A stretch of DNA of 64,000 bases, from positions 28,528-92,527 of the forward strand of contig SVMJ01000005.1 of assembly GCA_015067485.1 (NCBI GenBank). Direction: 5' to 3'. The translations under genes were made by a program, and so were the position numbers. Source of the stretch: Oscillospiraceae bacterium. GTDB taxonomy: Bacteria; Bacillota; Clostridia; Oscillospirales; JAAYXM01. The notes under the pieces were generated by a model. The model saw nothing but the letters and a program-made list of their open reading frames with translations. It was not told the origin of the DNA and ran no database searches. Of the stretch, positions 41,323 through 50,557 are shown in pieces. Every line of letters starts with the position of its first letter. Position 1 is the stretch's first letter.

Positions 41323-43494
41323 ATGTACGATATTTGGAGTTCGCTGAGAGAAACATTTGATATGACACTTCCGCGTATGACCGCAATTTCACTCAAGGAA
41401 GATGACTATGACCTTGGTTATTACTGCCCGTGTGATGACGGAAGAGTCGGCTATCATTTTTTGGATTCCAATCTGTCGCGCTATAATCAGGACCGCTATA
41501 ACTTTGAACTCTATTTTGCCGCATATGAGTTCCCGAGCCTGTGCAATCAGCCGGGAAAAGTGCGTTTTTTGTTTGACGAACAGTCCTATCTGCCGGGTCA
41601 GATCGGGCATACCTTCCACTTGCCCAACTCCGCCCTTGCCGGGCGTGAGCGCTTCTCCGCCGCGGTGAACGGCGGGATCACCTGGAGTTTTTCTCTCAAA
41701 AACACCTCGGTTGCACTCCCCGACCCCACTCATCTCTACCGCTACGACAAAAAAATCTATACCATCTTCCGTTCTCACGACGGATTCACCGCGGAGCAGG
41801 ATGCAGACGGCGTGGTAAGCATTCGTTTGCAAAACAGCGAATATTATATTGCAAGTTCTCTCCCGATGAAAATCGCGGTTTTTGATAATGAAATGGACGC
41901 ATATGAAGGGTTGGGCGAAATCTTCACTCCGCAAAACGGACACGGAAGAGTTCTCGCCATCGAGACACATCTCGTCATCGATACCGACACCCCGATTGCT
42001 CTGACGTTCGGTATGAGCCATCACTCGCGCAAACTTGCGCTCGATGCGCTGAATGTGAAAGACCCGGACGCACTTCTCAAAGAGAAGTGGAACAACTGGT
42101 TTGCTTCCCTTCCCACCGTGGGATTTGACACCGCGTGTGAAGACGAAAAGAAACTCTACTACAAGTGTTGGTGGACCATTCGTCTCGACTACTGCGACTA
42201 CCCGGGTTGGGGGTTTAACGTACTCGAGTCGCTTCCCGTCTACAAGGGTATTTGGACGTGGGCGTTAAACGCCGTGGAATGGCACTCTTCGCAGGATCCC
42301 GAACACACTTCGGTTTGGATCCGCAAAGCAATGGATCTTTTACTGAATGCACAGCGCGAGGACGGGTATATCACCCATGCTGCGTATTTGGATGAAGAAA
42401 ACCCGGGTTCGGGTTGGATGGAGTCCAGCACCATTCAAAACCCGCATTTCCCGTGGGCGGCTTTGCGCCATTACCACGCATCGGGCGATTTGGAATCGCT
42501 GAAACGCTGGTATCCCGCACTCGAAAAATTCTACCACTACATGAACCGTGACTTTGATGCGTGCCACAGAAATCTCCATCTGTGGGCGGCGCATTGGTCG
42601 TTTGATACGGGTCTTGACACTTTCCCCGCGTATCAGGAATGCACCTACGGCATCGACGGGAAAGAACCCACCGTATACTGCTACTCGGCGACCCTTTCGG
42701 CAGAACGTTATCGTTATGAACGTGCGATGGGTGAAATCTCTGAGATTCTGGGGATGAACACCAAGGCGGATTGGGACGCACAAGCGGAAAAGACAAAATC
42801 CGCTATCAACGAATATCTTTGGGATAAAGAAAAGAACTGGTACGGGGTCATTCAGGAAGACGGGCGGCTCGATACCCGTGTGGGACTCGAAGGTCTGTTC
42901 CCGTTCCTTTATGACATGGCAGATGAGACACAAGTGAAAGCCGCAGAATCGCAGTTTACCCGCTTGATCGGCGAATACGGCATTCGCACTTGTGCCGAAG
43001 GCGAAGAAGGCTTCTTCTCGGATATCTACTGGCGCGGACCGTGCTGGCCGAAATCCGCATCGGTTGCGACTGCGGTGGCATATCGCCACTATCCGCACCT
43101 TCTCTCCCGCGTAACAGCATCCACTCGCAAGGCATTTCTCAAATATCCCAACATTTGGGAGTGTATTGATGTAACAAGCGGGAAACTCGCGCACGGAAAT
43201 AACGGGATGTACTGCACCGCGTGTATGTCGTCAAACGTAGGTGCAGGTGAACTCATCGGCGCGATTTGGGAGTCGCACGGGATGGATATGTTTGGCATTG
43301 TCCCACATCTCCCTCTCGTTTCCATGACAAATTACCACCACAAAGGACTTCGTATCACGGTGGAATCTGCCCAAAATTCCTACCGCATCACCGCGCAAGC
43401 GGCGGAAGCAAGCAGCGCAGACATCACATTCATCAAAAACGGTGAACCAATCCCCGTGTCGATCACAGCAGGAGATGAACTGATTTTATCATGA
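41323..43494 (+). CDS. GH63/trehalase-like (alpha/alpha)6-barrel glycoside hydrolase
   Basis: 723 residues with no signal peptide, so cytosolic. An N-terminal beta-rich domain (about 1-260) precedes an (alpha/alpha)6 barrel with KGIWTWALNAVEWHSS, GSGWMESSTIQNPHFPWAA, HWSFDTGLDTFPAYQE, FFSDIYWRGPCWPKSA and a small C-terminal domain. These fit the MGH1-like/GH63 group (mannosylglycerate hydrolase, oligosaccharide glucosidases). Exact substrate unknown. The ATG at 41323 has GAGGTGG upstream. The stop overlaps the next start (ATGA), so it is coupled to the lipid genes that follow; this suggests a role in turning over a glycosylated lipid or compatible solute. Confidence 0.75.
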   Translation: MYDIWSSLRETFDMTLPRMTAISLKEDDYDLGYYCPCDDGRVGYHFLDSNLSRYNQDRYNFELYFAAYEFPSLCNQPGKVRFLFDEQSYLPGQIGHTFHLPNSALAGRERFSAAVNGGITWSFSLKNTSVALPDPTHLYRYDKKIYTIFRSHDGFTAEQDADGVVSIRLQNSEYYIASSLPMKIAVFDNEMDAYEGLGEIFTPQNGHGRVLAIETHLVIDTDTPIALTFGMSHHSRKLALDALNVKDPDALLKEKWNNWFASLPTVGFDTACEDEKKLYYKCWWTIRLDYCDYPGWGFNVLESLPVYKGIWTWALNAVEWHSSQDPEHTSVWIRKAMDLLLNAQREDGYITHAAYLDEENPGSGWMESSTIQNPHFPWAALRHYHASGDLESLKRWYPALEKFYHYMNRDFDACHRNLHLWAAHWSFDTGLDTFPAYQECTYGIDGKEPTVYCYSATLSAERYRYERAMGEISEILGMNTKADWDAQAEKTKSAINEYLWDKEKNWYGVIQEDGRLDTRVGLEGLFPFLYDMADETQVKAAESQFTRLIGEYGIRTCAEGEEGFFSDIYWRGPCWPKSASVATAVAYRHYPHLLSRVTASTRKAFLKYPNIWECIDVTSGKLAHGNNGMYCTACMSSNVGAGELIGAIWESHGMDMFGIVPHLPLVSMTNYHHKGLRITVESAQNSYRITAQAAEASSADITFIKNGEPIPVSITAGDELILS

Positions 43495-44249
43495 GCAAAT
43501 TATCCGGCATTCTTTTTAAAGGAATTCGTGGTCTCATCCATCTGTTTTACGGCAACTGTGAGATCATCGGACTTGAGAATATCCCCGAGCGCGACGTGAT
43601 TTTGGTCGCAAACCATACACAGATGAACGGACCCATTGTAGGGGAACTTTTTTTACCGAATCGCTTTTACACTTGGTGCGCAGGCGAAATGATGGAACTA
43701 TCATCCGTTCCGAACTACGCCTTCACGGATTTTTGGTCGCAGAAACCGAAGTGGACCCATCCGTTTTACCGTGTGCTATCCTATCTCATCGCGCCGATTG
43801 CCGTGTTGATCTTCGGTGAGGCCCGCACGGTCGCGGTGTACCGTGATGCACGGATTCTCACCACATTCAAAGAGACCGTGGCGCACTTAAAGGCGGGGAA
43901 TTCCATTCTGATCTTCCCCGAAAAGGATGAAAAGCACAACAACATTCTCTATGTATTTCAGGAGAATTTTGTGGACGTCGCGCGCCTGTACTACAAGAAA
44001 ACAGGGCGCACACTCACATTTGTCCCCATGTATATCGCGCCCAAACTGCGCCGCGCATATGTGGGCGACGGGGTCAAATACTCCCCCGATGCGCCAACCG
44101 ATGAAGAGCGCGTGCGCATTTGTGCCTATCTTTCCGATCAAATCACCGAAATCGCGCGTAACCTTCCGCGACACACGGTGGTTCCCTACCGCAATATTCC
44201 GAAAAAGCATTATCTCACCAATCAAGACGTAACCGAGGTGCCAAAATGA
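43491..44249 (+). CDS. PlsC-like acyltransferase family protein
   Basis: 252 residues resembling 1-acyl-glycerol-3-phosphate acyltransferases: LVANHTQMNGPIVGEL stands where NHxxxxD is usual, and SILIFPEKDEKHNN replaces FPEGTRS. The His is kept but the motif-I Asp position is Gly, so activity or acceptor may differ from PlsC. There is a hydrophobic segment near 95-115 (LSYLIAPIAVLIFG). Overlaps of 4 bp on both sides indicate translational coupling with the hydrolase and the PAP2 gene. Confidence 0.78.
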   Translation: MSKLSGILFKGIRGLIHLFYGNCEIIGLENIPERDVILVANHTQMNGPIVGELFLPNRFYTWCAGEMMELSSVPNYAFTDFWSQKPKWTHPFYRVLSYLIAPIAVLIFGEARTVAVYRDARILTTFKETVAHLKAGNSILIFPEKDEKHNNILYVFQENFVDVARLYYKKTGRTLTFVPMYIAPKLRRAYVGDGVKYSPDAPTDEERVRICAYLSDQITEIARNLPRHTVVPYRNIPKKHYLTNQDVTEVPK

Positions 44250-44920
44250 GAAAACCCGTGGTGGAATACAAAGACTTCCGACTGAGCAGGATACGCGAGC
44301 CGCAGTATCGGCATTTGCTCTATTTGATCGGCTGGCCCATTTATTTTATGCTCTATTTTCTCACCGAAAATCTCATCCCGCTTGAGGCGTGTACCCCGAT
44401 TTGGTGCCCGCTTGACGATGTCATTCCGTTTTGCGAATGGTTCGTCATCCCCTATGTGGGCTGGTATCTGCTGATCGTGGGGTCCCTTTGGTACTTGGCT
44501 CGATATAACCCCAAGCAGTTTGAAAACCTGATGAAATTCATCATTGTAACACAAACGGTCGCAATGGCAGTTTACATACTCTTCCCAAACCGTCAGGACT
44601 TGCGCCCGCTTGCATTTGAGCGCAAAAATATTTTGACGTGGATTGTTTCCCTGCTCTATTCGGCAGACACCAGCACGGGGGTTTGTCCGTCGCTGCACGT
44701 GGCATATTCGATTGGGATCGCATCTACGTTCTTAAAAGAGAAGACCGTGTCAAAACTTACCAGAATTCTCATCACGCTGTTTTGTATTTCGGTCTGCCTT
44801 TCGGTTTCTTTTATCAAACAGCATTCGGTAGTCGATATTGTTGCGGCGCTTCCGGTCTGCCTGCTGGCGGAATGGATCGCATTCGGAAAATCTTATTGGA
44901 GACGGGGTGAGCGAGAATGA
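44246..44920 (+). CDS. PAP2-superfamily membrane phosphatase/phosphotransferase
   Basis: 224 residues, about six TM segments. The PAP2 motifs are recognisable: CPSLHVAYS (motif 2 PSxH) and SFIKQHSVVDIVAALP (motif 3 with catalytic His and Asp). Such enzymes remove or transfer phosphate on lipid phosphates (phosphatidate, prenyl pyrophosphate or inositol-phosphate lipids). The neighbouring acyltransferase and diacylglycerol kinase-like genes support a phospholipid or glycolipid pathway. It overlaps both neighbours by 4 bp. Confidence 0.85.
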   Translation: MRKPVVEYKDFRLSRIREPQYRHLLYLIGWPIYFMLYFLTENLIPLEACTPIWCPLDDVIPFCEWFVIPYVGWYLLIVGSLWYLARYNPKQFENLMKFIIVTQTVAMAVYILFPNRQDLRPLAFERKNILTWIVSLLYSADTSTGVCPSLHVAYSIGIASTFLKEKTVSKLTRILITLFCISVCLSVSFIKQHSVVDIVAALPVCLLAEWIAFGKSYWRRGERE

Positions 44921-45798
44921 AGCAACTGCTTTTGATTCTGAACCCGATTTCGGGCACAAAAAAGTCCACCAAGAATTTGGCGGAAATCATCTCTATCTTC
45001 AACCGCGCGGATTACGACGTGCACGTGTATGTAACCGCGTGCCAAGGGGATGCCACCCTTGCGGTGCGCCGTTTGGGTAAGGAAATGGATCTCATCGTGT
45101 GCTGTGGCGGTGATGGGACATTTAACGAGACCATCACGGGGCTGATGCAGGCGAATCTCAAAACCCCGCTCGGATACATCCCGTCGGGTTCGACCAATGA
45201 TTTTGCAACTTCTCTGCGTCTTCCGACCGATGTGCTGAAAGCGGCGGAAAGCATCGCTTGCGGCACGGATCGTCTCTACGACATCGGAAAGATCAAAGAC
45301 CGCTATTTCTCCTATGTTGCATCGTTCGGTGCGTTTACGAAAATCAGTTATTCCACTCCGCAGAACATCAAAAACGTGCTCGGCCACATGGCATATCTGC
45401 TGGAAGGAATTCAGGAACTTTCCAAATTGCAGACAGTTCCCATCCGTTTGGAGTTGGACGGTACGGTTATCGAAGACGAGTTTCTCTTCGGTGCGATCTG
45501 CAACTCTACCAGTATTGGCGGGATTTTGACCTTTCACCCAAGTCTGGTGGATATGAGCGACGGGAAGTTTGAAATTTTGCTGGTGCGCGCGCCACGCAGC
45601 ATCCAAGAACTGCACGAATGCATTTTGGCGCTTCGCAGTCAAGACTACAACTGCAGTATGATCACGTTCCGCAGTGCGGAGACCATCACGGTCCACGCGC
45701 CCGAATCCATGCCCTGGTCGCTTGACGGGGAGCATGACGCGGGCGGGGACACCATCCGCATCGAAAACCTGCACCACGCGCTGTATTTACGCCATTAA
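44917..45798 (+). CDS. Diacylglycerol kinase family lipid kinase (DgkB/YegS type)
   Basis: 293 residues with LILNPISGTKKSTKNL, the nucleotide-binding motif VCCGGDGTFNETITGL, GYIPSGSTNDFATSL and LDGEHDAGG near the C-terminus. It phosphorylates diacylglycerol or a related lipid at the membrane. Together with the PAP2 gene it could form a phosphorylation/dephosphorylation pair. It overlaps the PAP2 gene by 4 bp. Confidence 0.9.
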   Translation: MKQLLLILNPISGTKKSTKNLAEIISIFNRADYDVHVYVTACQGDATLAVRRLGKEMDLIVCCGGDGTFNETITGLMQANLKTPLGYIPSGSTNDFATSLRLPTDVLKAAESIACGTDRLYDIGKIKDRYFSYVASFGAFTKISYSTPQNIKNVLGHMAYLLEGIQELSKLQTVPIRLELDGTVIEDEFLFGAICNSTSIGGILTFHPSLVDMSDGKFEILLVRAPRSIQELHECILALRSQDYNCSMITFRSAETITVHAPESMPWSLDGEHDAGGDTIRIENLHHALYLRH

Positions 45799-45810
45799 AG
45801 GGAAGGTATT

Positions 45811-46539
45811 ATGTCAAAGACAAGAAAAATTTATTTTTTGCGCCTGTTTGGCAGGATATTGGTCTTTGTGATCGCAATCGCACTCTACTGTGCCGACCGC
45901 GATGCATTCCACATTGCCGAGGGTGAATTCTTCTCCGATTTTTCGCCTTTGCACCTGCTTTGGGGGATTTGGGTGTATGACATGATCTTGCGACTCATCC
46001 CGATCAAAGCGCATATCTCCATCGGATCGCAAAAAGTGTTCCAATCTCTCTTTCGTCCGATCAAAGAGAAAATAAACATCCAAAATCTCAAGCAGTATGT
46101 GAAAGATACCACCGCCGCCGCATACAAGGTCATGCTCATTTGGATCGCGGTATGCACACTCATCTCCGCCCTTTTTCTCACGGGCGTGATTGACCATGGG
46201 ATTATGGTACTGCTCTCTACTTTCTTCTATGTGTGCGATTTGATCTGCGTGCTGATCTGGTGCCCGTTTCGGCTCATTATGAAGAACAAATGCTGCACCA
46301 CCTGCCGCATCTTCAACTGGGATCATTTGATGATGTTTTTACCCATTGTAGCACTTGGTAGTTTCTTCTCTTGGTCGCTTGTGATAATGTCTTTTGTAAA
46401 CTTTTTGGTGTGGGAAATTTGCGTATTCGTCTACCCCGAGCGGTTTTGGGAGAACAGTAACATGGCGCTCAAATGCTCCGAGTGTACCGACAAACTCTGC
46501 ACCCAATACTGCAGAAAACTGCGAACAAAAGAACCGTAA
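45811..46539 (+). CDS. Conserved membrane protein with a C-terminal Cys-rich motif, function unknown
   Basis: 242 residues. Hydrophobic segments are near 10-27, 45-60, 105-125, 128-150 and 170-195. A cytosolic-looking motif CCTTCRIFNWDHLMMF and a C-terminal CSECTDKLCTQYC could bind metal. I recognise the pattern as a recurrent uncharacterised protein of Clostridia that accompanies DAG-kinase and PAP2 genes. It follows the kinase gene by 12 bp with an AAGGGAAGG RBS and ends the operon. Confidence 0.7.
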   Translation: MSKTRKIYFLRLFGRILVFVIAIALYCADRDAFHIAEGEFFSDFSPLHLLWGIWVYDMILRLIPIKAHISIGSQKVFQSLFRPIKEKINIQNLKQYVKDTTAAAYKVMLIWIAVCTLISALFLTGVIDHGIMVLLSTFFYVCDLICVLIWCPFRLIMKNKCCTTCRIFNWDHLMMFLPIVALGSFFSWSLVIMSFVNFLVWEICVFVYPERFWENSNMALKCSECTDKLCTQYCRKLRTKEP

Positions 46540-46561
46540 TCCTTTCGGATTACGGTTCTTT
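46528..46561. terminator. Bidirectional terminator between the lipid operon and the EAL gene
   Basis: AAAGAACCGTAATCC-TTTC-GGATTACGGTTCTTT stem lying across the stop of the membrane protein gene and just after the EAL gene stop on the other strand. Confidence 0.9.
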
Positions 46562-46562
46562 C

Positions 46563-47936
46563 TTATCTCGCTTGATAATGTTTGATAAAAGCCTCACTCT
46601 CACTGCTCGGAAGCGCTTTGGAGTAGTGCCAGCCCTGAACATAATCACAATCAGTTGCGCTGACGAGTTCATTCTGTGCTTCGGTTTCCACCCCTTCGCA
46701 GATGACTTTGATATTCAAACTGTGTGCGAGTGCGATGATGCCCGCGAACAAATCCTGACCCTTGGGAGTATCTGTTTTGAGCAGGATCTCGCGGTCGAGT
46801 TTCACCACGTCGATGGGGTAATCGCACAGGTTTGTAAGCGACGTGTATCCACTTCCCAAGTCATCCAGATAAATGCTAAAGCCCAGCTCTTTGCACTTTC
46901 TCACATTTTTCATCGCGGTATCTCGGTTTTCCTCCATCGCATCCTCGGTGATTTCGATGGCGAGCTTCTCGTGGTCGAATTTGTACTTCTCGGCAATCGA
47001 AGTGATTTTTTCAATGAAATCCCCCTCCGAGAGCGTGATTCTCGTGAAGTTGCAGGAAATCGAAAGGTCGCGGTAGTCGGTCTCGCTCCACTGTTCGAGT
47101 TTTTGGCAAACCAGCTCGAACATATAGAAGTCATGACGGCTGATGAGCCCCGACCGCTCCATATTCCCGATGTACTTTCCCGGCGCGATAACCCCGTTTT
47201 TACTGTTCTCCCAGCGGGAAAGCGCTTCTGCTGACTTTATTTTCTTGGTCTTGTTATCCACAACGAATTGGAGATACATCTTAAATTCGTTTTTGTCAAG
47301 CCCGGTTACGATCTTCTCGCTATTGCGCATTTCTTCGTGAATCCGATTCATCGAATGGACGTCGCAATACACCAGCGTTTGCTTGGTACCGAGAAGTTCG
47401 TTACAGTTTCGTCTTAAGTTAAAGAGTAAAATTTCACAGTTCTTATCCGCGTTCGTGAGCCGATACACCGCGGCATGGAAGATCGGTGTATTACTGTGCC
47501 CTTTGATGGTATCAAGCGTATTGAGTTTCCGGAGCAGTTTCTCCATACGCGCGATTATTTCATCGTGATCCGCGCAACGTAGTGCCATTGCGAAGCCATT
47601 CTCGGTGATACGTGCGGAAAATTCGCGATCCTTTGTGTTCTCAAATAATACCGCAACAGTGGTCTGCAACGTCTCGCCAAAGGAACTGCCCTTGTGATAG
47701 GAACGCAGATACCCGCTGTCCAGAATGAGATAGGCCACATAACAAGACGTATATGCCACGTCATCGATCATGTTGCGGAATTCGTTCTGGAAGTAATGAA
47801 GATTTCCCATCCCGGTCTCTTCATCGCGCAAGCGCTCCACATCGCGTTCGTTTTTGATTCTTCGGATACGCAGCAGGAGAATCACCACCACGATCAAAAG
47901 TGGAAGTGGCAACAGATACGGAAGAAAGTTGTTCAT
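46563..47936 (-). CDS. Membrane-anchored EAL-domain c-di-GMP phosphodiesterase with degenerate GGDEF
   Basis: 457 residues. An N-terminal TM (LPYLLPLPLLIVVVILLL) is followed by a degenerate GGDEF domain (about 35-200; the GGDEF position reads ENGFA). The EAL domain (about 215-457) has the catalytic set SAEALSRW, CNFTR, AIEITEDA, YLDDLGSGYTSL, VKLDRE and ICEGVETEAQ, so it should hydrolyse c-di-GMP. RBS GAGGTGAT. A c-di-GMP riboswitch lies in its leader, downstream of the cyclase gene, so its expression should respond to its own substrate. Confidence 0.92.
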   Translation of the reverse strand: MNNFLPYLLPLPLLIVVVILLLRIRRIKNERDVERLRDEETGMGNLHYFQNEFRNMIDDVAYTSCYVAYLILDSGYLRSYHKGSSFGETLQTTVAVLFENTKDREFSARITENGFAMALRCADHDEIIARMEKLLRKLNTLDTIKGHSNTPIFHAAVYRLTNADKNCEILLFNLRRNCNELLGTKQTLVYCDVHSMNRIHEEMRNSEKIVTGLDKNEFKMYLQFVVDNKTKKIKSAEALSRWENSKNGVIAPGKYIGNMERSGLISRHDFYMFELVCQKLEQWSETDYRDLSISCNFTRITLSEGDFIEKITSIAEKYKFDHEKLAIEITEDAMEENRDTAMKNVRKCKELGFSIYLDDLGSGYTSLTNLCDYPIDVVKLDREILLKTDTPKGQDLFAGIIALAHSLNIKVICEGVETEAQNELVSATDCDYVQGWHYSKALPSSESEAFIKHYQAR

Positions 47937-47973
47937 CGTAAAATCACCTCATATATGCTTTGTCATCATTTTC

Positions 47974-48116
47974 TGAAAAAAAAGCTACGCTAACAAAGGT
48001 CTTCGGAAGAAGACCCTTATTATCGCAGCTGGACTGGCATAGTATCAAACCGTAGCCTCTTGGCTTTGCGTCCCCGCCTTTCGACGGGTTTGCCAAAATA
48101 TTCAATTGGCGGGCAA
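47974..48116 (-). promoter_or_regulatory. Cyclic-di-GMP-I (GEMM) riboswitch with intrinsic terminator
   Basis: The minus-strand aptamer core (48024-48094) contains GGCAAACCCGTCGAAAGG, GGGACGCAAAGCC and the later AGGCTACGG and TGCCAG elements that match the GEMM-I consensus (GCAAACC..., tetraloop GAAA, ACGCAAAGCC). Downstream lies a long hairpin (AGCTGCG...CGTAGCT with inner GGTCTTC-TTCC-GAAGACC) followed by T8 (47976-47983). It sits between the GGDEF gene and the EAL gene, 40 bp before the EAL start, and would set how much transcription reaches the phosphodiesterase. Confidence 0.92.
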
Positions 48117-48121
48117 ACAAA

Positions 48122-50416
48122 TCAGCTCTTGGCAAACACCCACAGGGTATCATTGATGTTTTCCATATTCTCACCCAGCGGATAGATGCTCAAAACCACG
48201 CTCTCGCCACTCGCTTTTTTGTACGTGATTTTGGAATATCCCATTTCGGATATCTGGCGTTTGATCGCATCGTACTGAATGTAACTCATCATCGCACGGC
48301 GGAAATCCGGATGGACATATTCATCGATGTACTGAAACAGTAAGTTCGAGAAATTGTTCTCGTCTTCATTGTAGCCCAGATATTCGGGCATCAGAATACG
48401 GCGTGCATGGTCGTTCTCGAGCGATACACGGTAAATCCCGTTGTAGTGCTCCTTCATGATCGAGAGCATGGTGTCAATCTCACGGATGCCGGTTTTGATC
48501 TGAACATACTCGTTTGCGTCAACCGCGAGAGAAGCAGTTTCTTTGTTCTGATAGTACTGGGATTTTGCCTCATACATTCTGATTTCCGCTTCGCGTACCA
48601 GCTCTTCGCAACTCAAGTTCTGCTTGCGGTACGAAGTGCCGATCGCAACGTGATAATCCATCACACTCAAAAGCATGACAAACGTTTCAAGGCTCTTTTT
48701 GATTTGCTCCTGACTGATGCCACTGGTAAAGACTAAAAATTCGTCGCCGCCCATGCGGTAAATCTTGTGGCCGAAGAACACGTCTTTGAGCGTATTGGCA
48801 ATGTAGATGAGCATCTCATCGCCCGCTGCGTGCCCGTACTTATTGTTGCGCATATTGAGTTCGTTTACGTCAACAAAGATACAAGCGAAGTCTTCCGGCT
48901 TCTCTTCATCATAAACCAGAATATCGTTGTTATAGGAAACGCGGTTGAGTGCACCGGTGAGCGAGTCGGTGGTCGCGGCAACCTCGGTCTTATTGAGATA
49001 CTTTTTGTTAAACAGCGCGATCGAGAAGCAAACCGCAACGTCTTCGAGCAGGATGCGTGCAACACGGCTCTTCTTGGGATTGATACAACCGAGAACGCTT
49101 AAGTGGTTGTTTCTGTCGGTAACATATGCAAATGCGACTTCCCAAATCTGGCGTTCTTCCAAGAAAGTATAGAACGGGTAATTGGTCTTCTTGAGATGTG
49201 CGTTCGGGCGGATACTCAACATACCGAATGGACTGCGGTTCACTTTCTGCAACTCGGTTGCATAACGGAAGATTTCGGAAACAAACTTCTGACGCGTTTC
49301 GTCACGCAAGAGTTCGGGCGCATAGCGCGGGCGGATGTAGAAGTGCTCTTCGCCTTCCGCATCGTCGATGAATGCGGAGCGCGCACCCACAAAGTCCACA
49401 ATATTCTTGAGTGCGATCGAGCAACTTTCGTGGTCCTGATTGAGTTCGAGCAAGATTCTTCTGATATTGGAGGTGCAGTGGACCGCAAGGGATCTCTGTT
49501 TTTCCGCACGCATCAAAAAAAATGTATAGATGAGAATAATCAGACTGATGAGCATAAATGCAACTGTCAAAACGGCAATCGTGGTACGCAGGTTTGCAAA
49601 CACCTGATCTTCATACCGTGCGAGCATAATGCGCCAGCCGACTTCATCAACCGTGGAGTAGTGCACATACAAATTCTGACCGTTGTAAATCGATTTGAAA
49701 GAGCTGTACCCCTTTTCCGCGGTTACCAGTTCTTCATAGGTATAGTCGTCGTTGTAATCACGGGTCTTGAGCGAAGAAACATTCCCAAGCACATCGCTAA
49801 ACGTATCGATGATAAAATTCCCGTTTCCCGGTTCATACACAAACAGCTGCGCGGAGAGTTCTTTCGCCATTTGACTGTAGCGCATATTCAGATCCGCAAG
49901 ATCAATGACGCCGTAGAGAATGCCGACGGTTCTGCCATCCACCACGATCGGAGCGGCGCAACGGATGATTTCTCTGCCTTCATAAACGAAAGACGGAACA
50001 CGGCCGCTGACGTATGTCCCGCGCTTCATCTCTTCCGCGAAGGAGAGTTTGCCGTCAAAGTCAAGCACTTCATTCTGCATAATGAACGTGTTGTCTTGCT
50101 TGAGCACACCGATACGCGCAAACAGACCGATTGGCTTGAAAGATTCAAACACACGGTCGTAGCTTTCGCCATGGGCATAAAGACGTGCCGCAAAGTTTGC
50201 CATAGTGGACAGATTTTCACAGTCAGACCGCAACTGTAAGGATAAATCATCTTTGATGGTCTTGGTCTGGATATGTAACATTTCATACGCTTCGTCTTCT
50301 GCCTGATTGTACAGGAACGTTACCATCGACAAGAACACCGCGCAAATTAAAACCGACGTGATGATCGTATGAAGCACATTATTCTGTTTTTGTTTTTTCT
50401 CGTACTTAATTGCCAT
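48122..50416 (-). CDS. dCache-GGDEF diguanylate cyclase
   Basis: 764-residue membrane protein. TM1 is near 14-37, an extracytoplasmic double-Cache sensor spans about 38-280 (with GREIIRCAAPIVVDGRTVG) and TM2 is near 285-308. A GAF-like segment (about 330-470) precedes the GGDEF domain with DSLTGALNR and intact YRMGGDEFLVF near 555. A C-terminal PAS-like region covers about 650-764. No RxxD inhibitory site is visible before GGDEF. It should make c-di-GMP in response to an external ligand. Followed by the c-di-GMP riboswitch and the EAL gene on the same strand. Confidence 0.9.
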   Translation of the reverse strand: MAIKYEKKQKQNNVLHTIITSVLICAVFLSMVTFLYNQAEDEAYEMLHIQTKTIKDDLSLQLRSDCENLSTMANFAARLYAHGESYDRVFESFKPIGLFARIGVLKQDNTFIMQNEVLDFDGKLSFAEEMKRGTYVSGRVPSFVYEGREIIRCAAPIVVDGRTVGILYGVIDLADLNMRYSQMAKELSAQLFVYEPGNGNFIIDTFSDVLGNVSSLKTRDYNDDYTYEELVTAEKGYSSFKSIYNGQNLYVHYSTVDEVGWRIMLARYEDQVFANLRTTIAVLTVAFMLISLIILIYTFFLMRAEKQRSLAVHCTSNIRRILLELNQDHESCSIALKNIVDFVGARSAFIDDAEGEEHFYIRPRYAPELLRDETRQKFVSEIFRYATELQKVNRSPFGMLSIRPNAHLKKTNYPFYTFLEERQIWEVAFAYVTDRNNHLSVLGCINPKKSRVARILLEDVAVCFSIALFNKKYLNKTEVAATTDSLTGALNRVSYNNDILVYDEEKPEDFACIFVDVNELNMRNNKYGHAAGDEMLIYIANTLKDVFFGHKIYRMGGDEFLVFTSGISQEQIKKSLETFVMLLSVMDYHVAIGTSYRKQNLSCEELVREAEIRMYEAKSQYYQNKETASLAVDANEYVQIKTGIREIDTMLSIMKEHYNGIYRVSLENDHARRILMPEYLGYNEDENNFSNLLFQYIDEYVHPDFRRAMMSYIQYDAIKRQISEMGYSKITYKKASGESVVLSIYPLGENMENINDTLWVFAKS

Positions 50417-50497
50417 ATATGTTCACTCTCTTTTCGGCAGTTACATATCAACATTTTATCCCTTTTTCAAAACTTTTTCAAGTGCTTTTCACGGAAA

Positions 50498-50526
50498 TTG
50501 ATTTTTTTGCGCCGCAGGTGTATAAT
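50498..50526 (+). promoter_or_regulatory. Promoter of the isoprenylcysteine methyltransferase-like gene
   Basis: TTGATT, 17-bp spacer, TATAAT on the plus strand, about 30 bp before the start codon. Confidence 0.75.
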
Positions 50527-50557
50527 GAATTATACTGAAAGTATGAGGAAAACTTCT

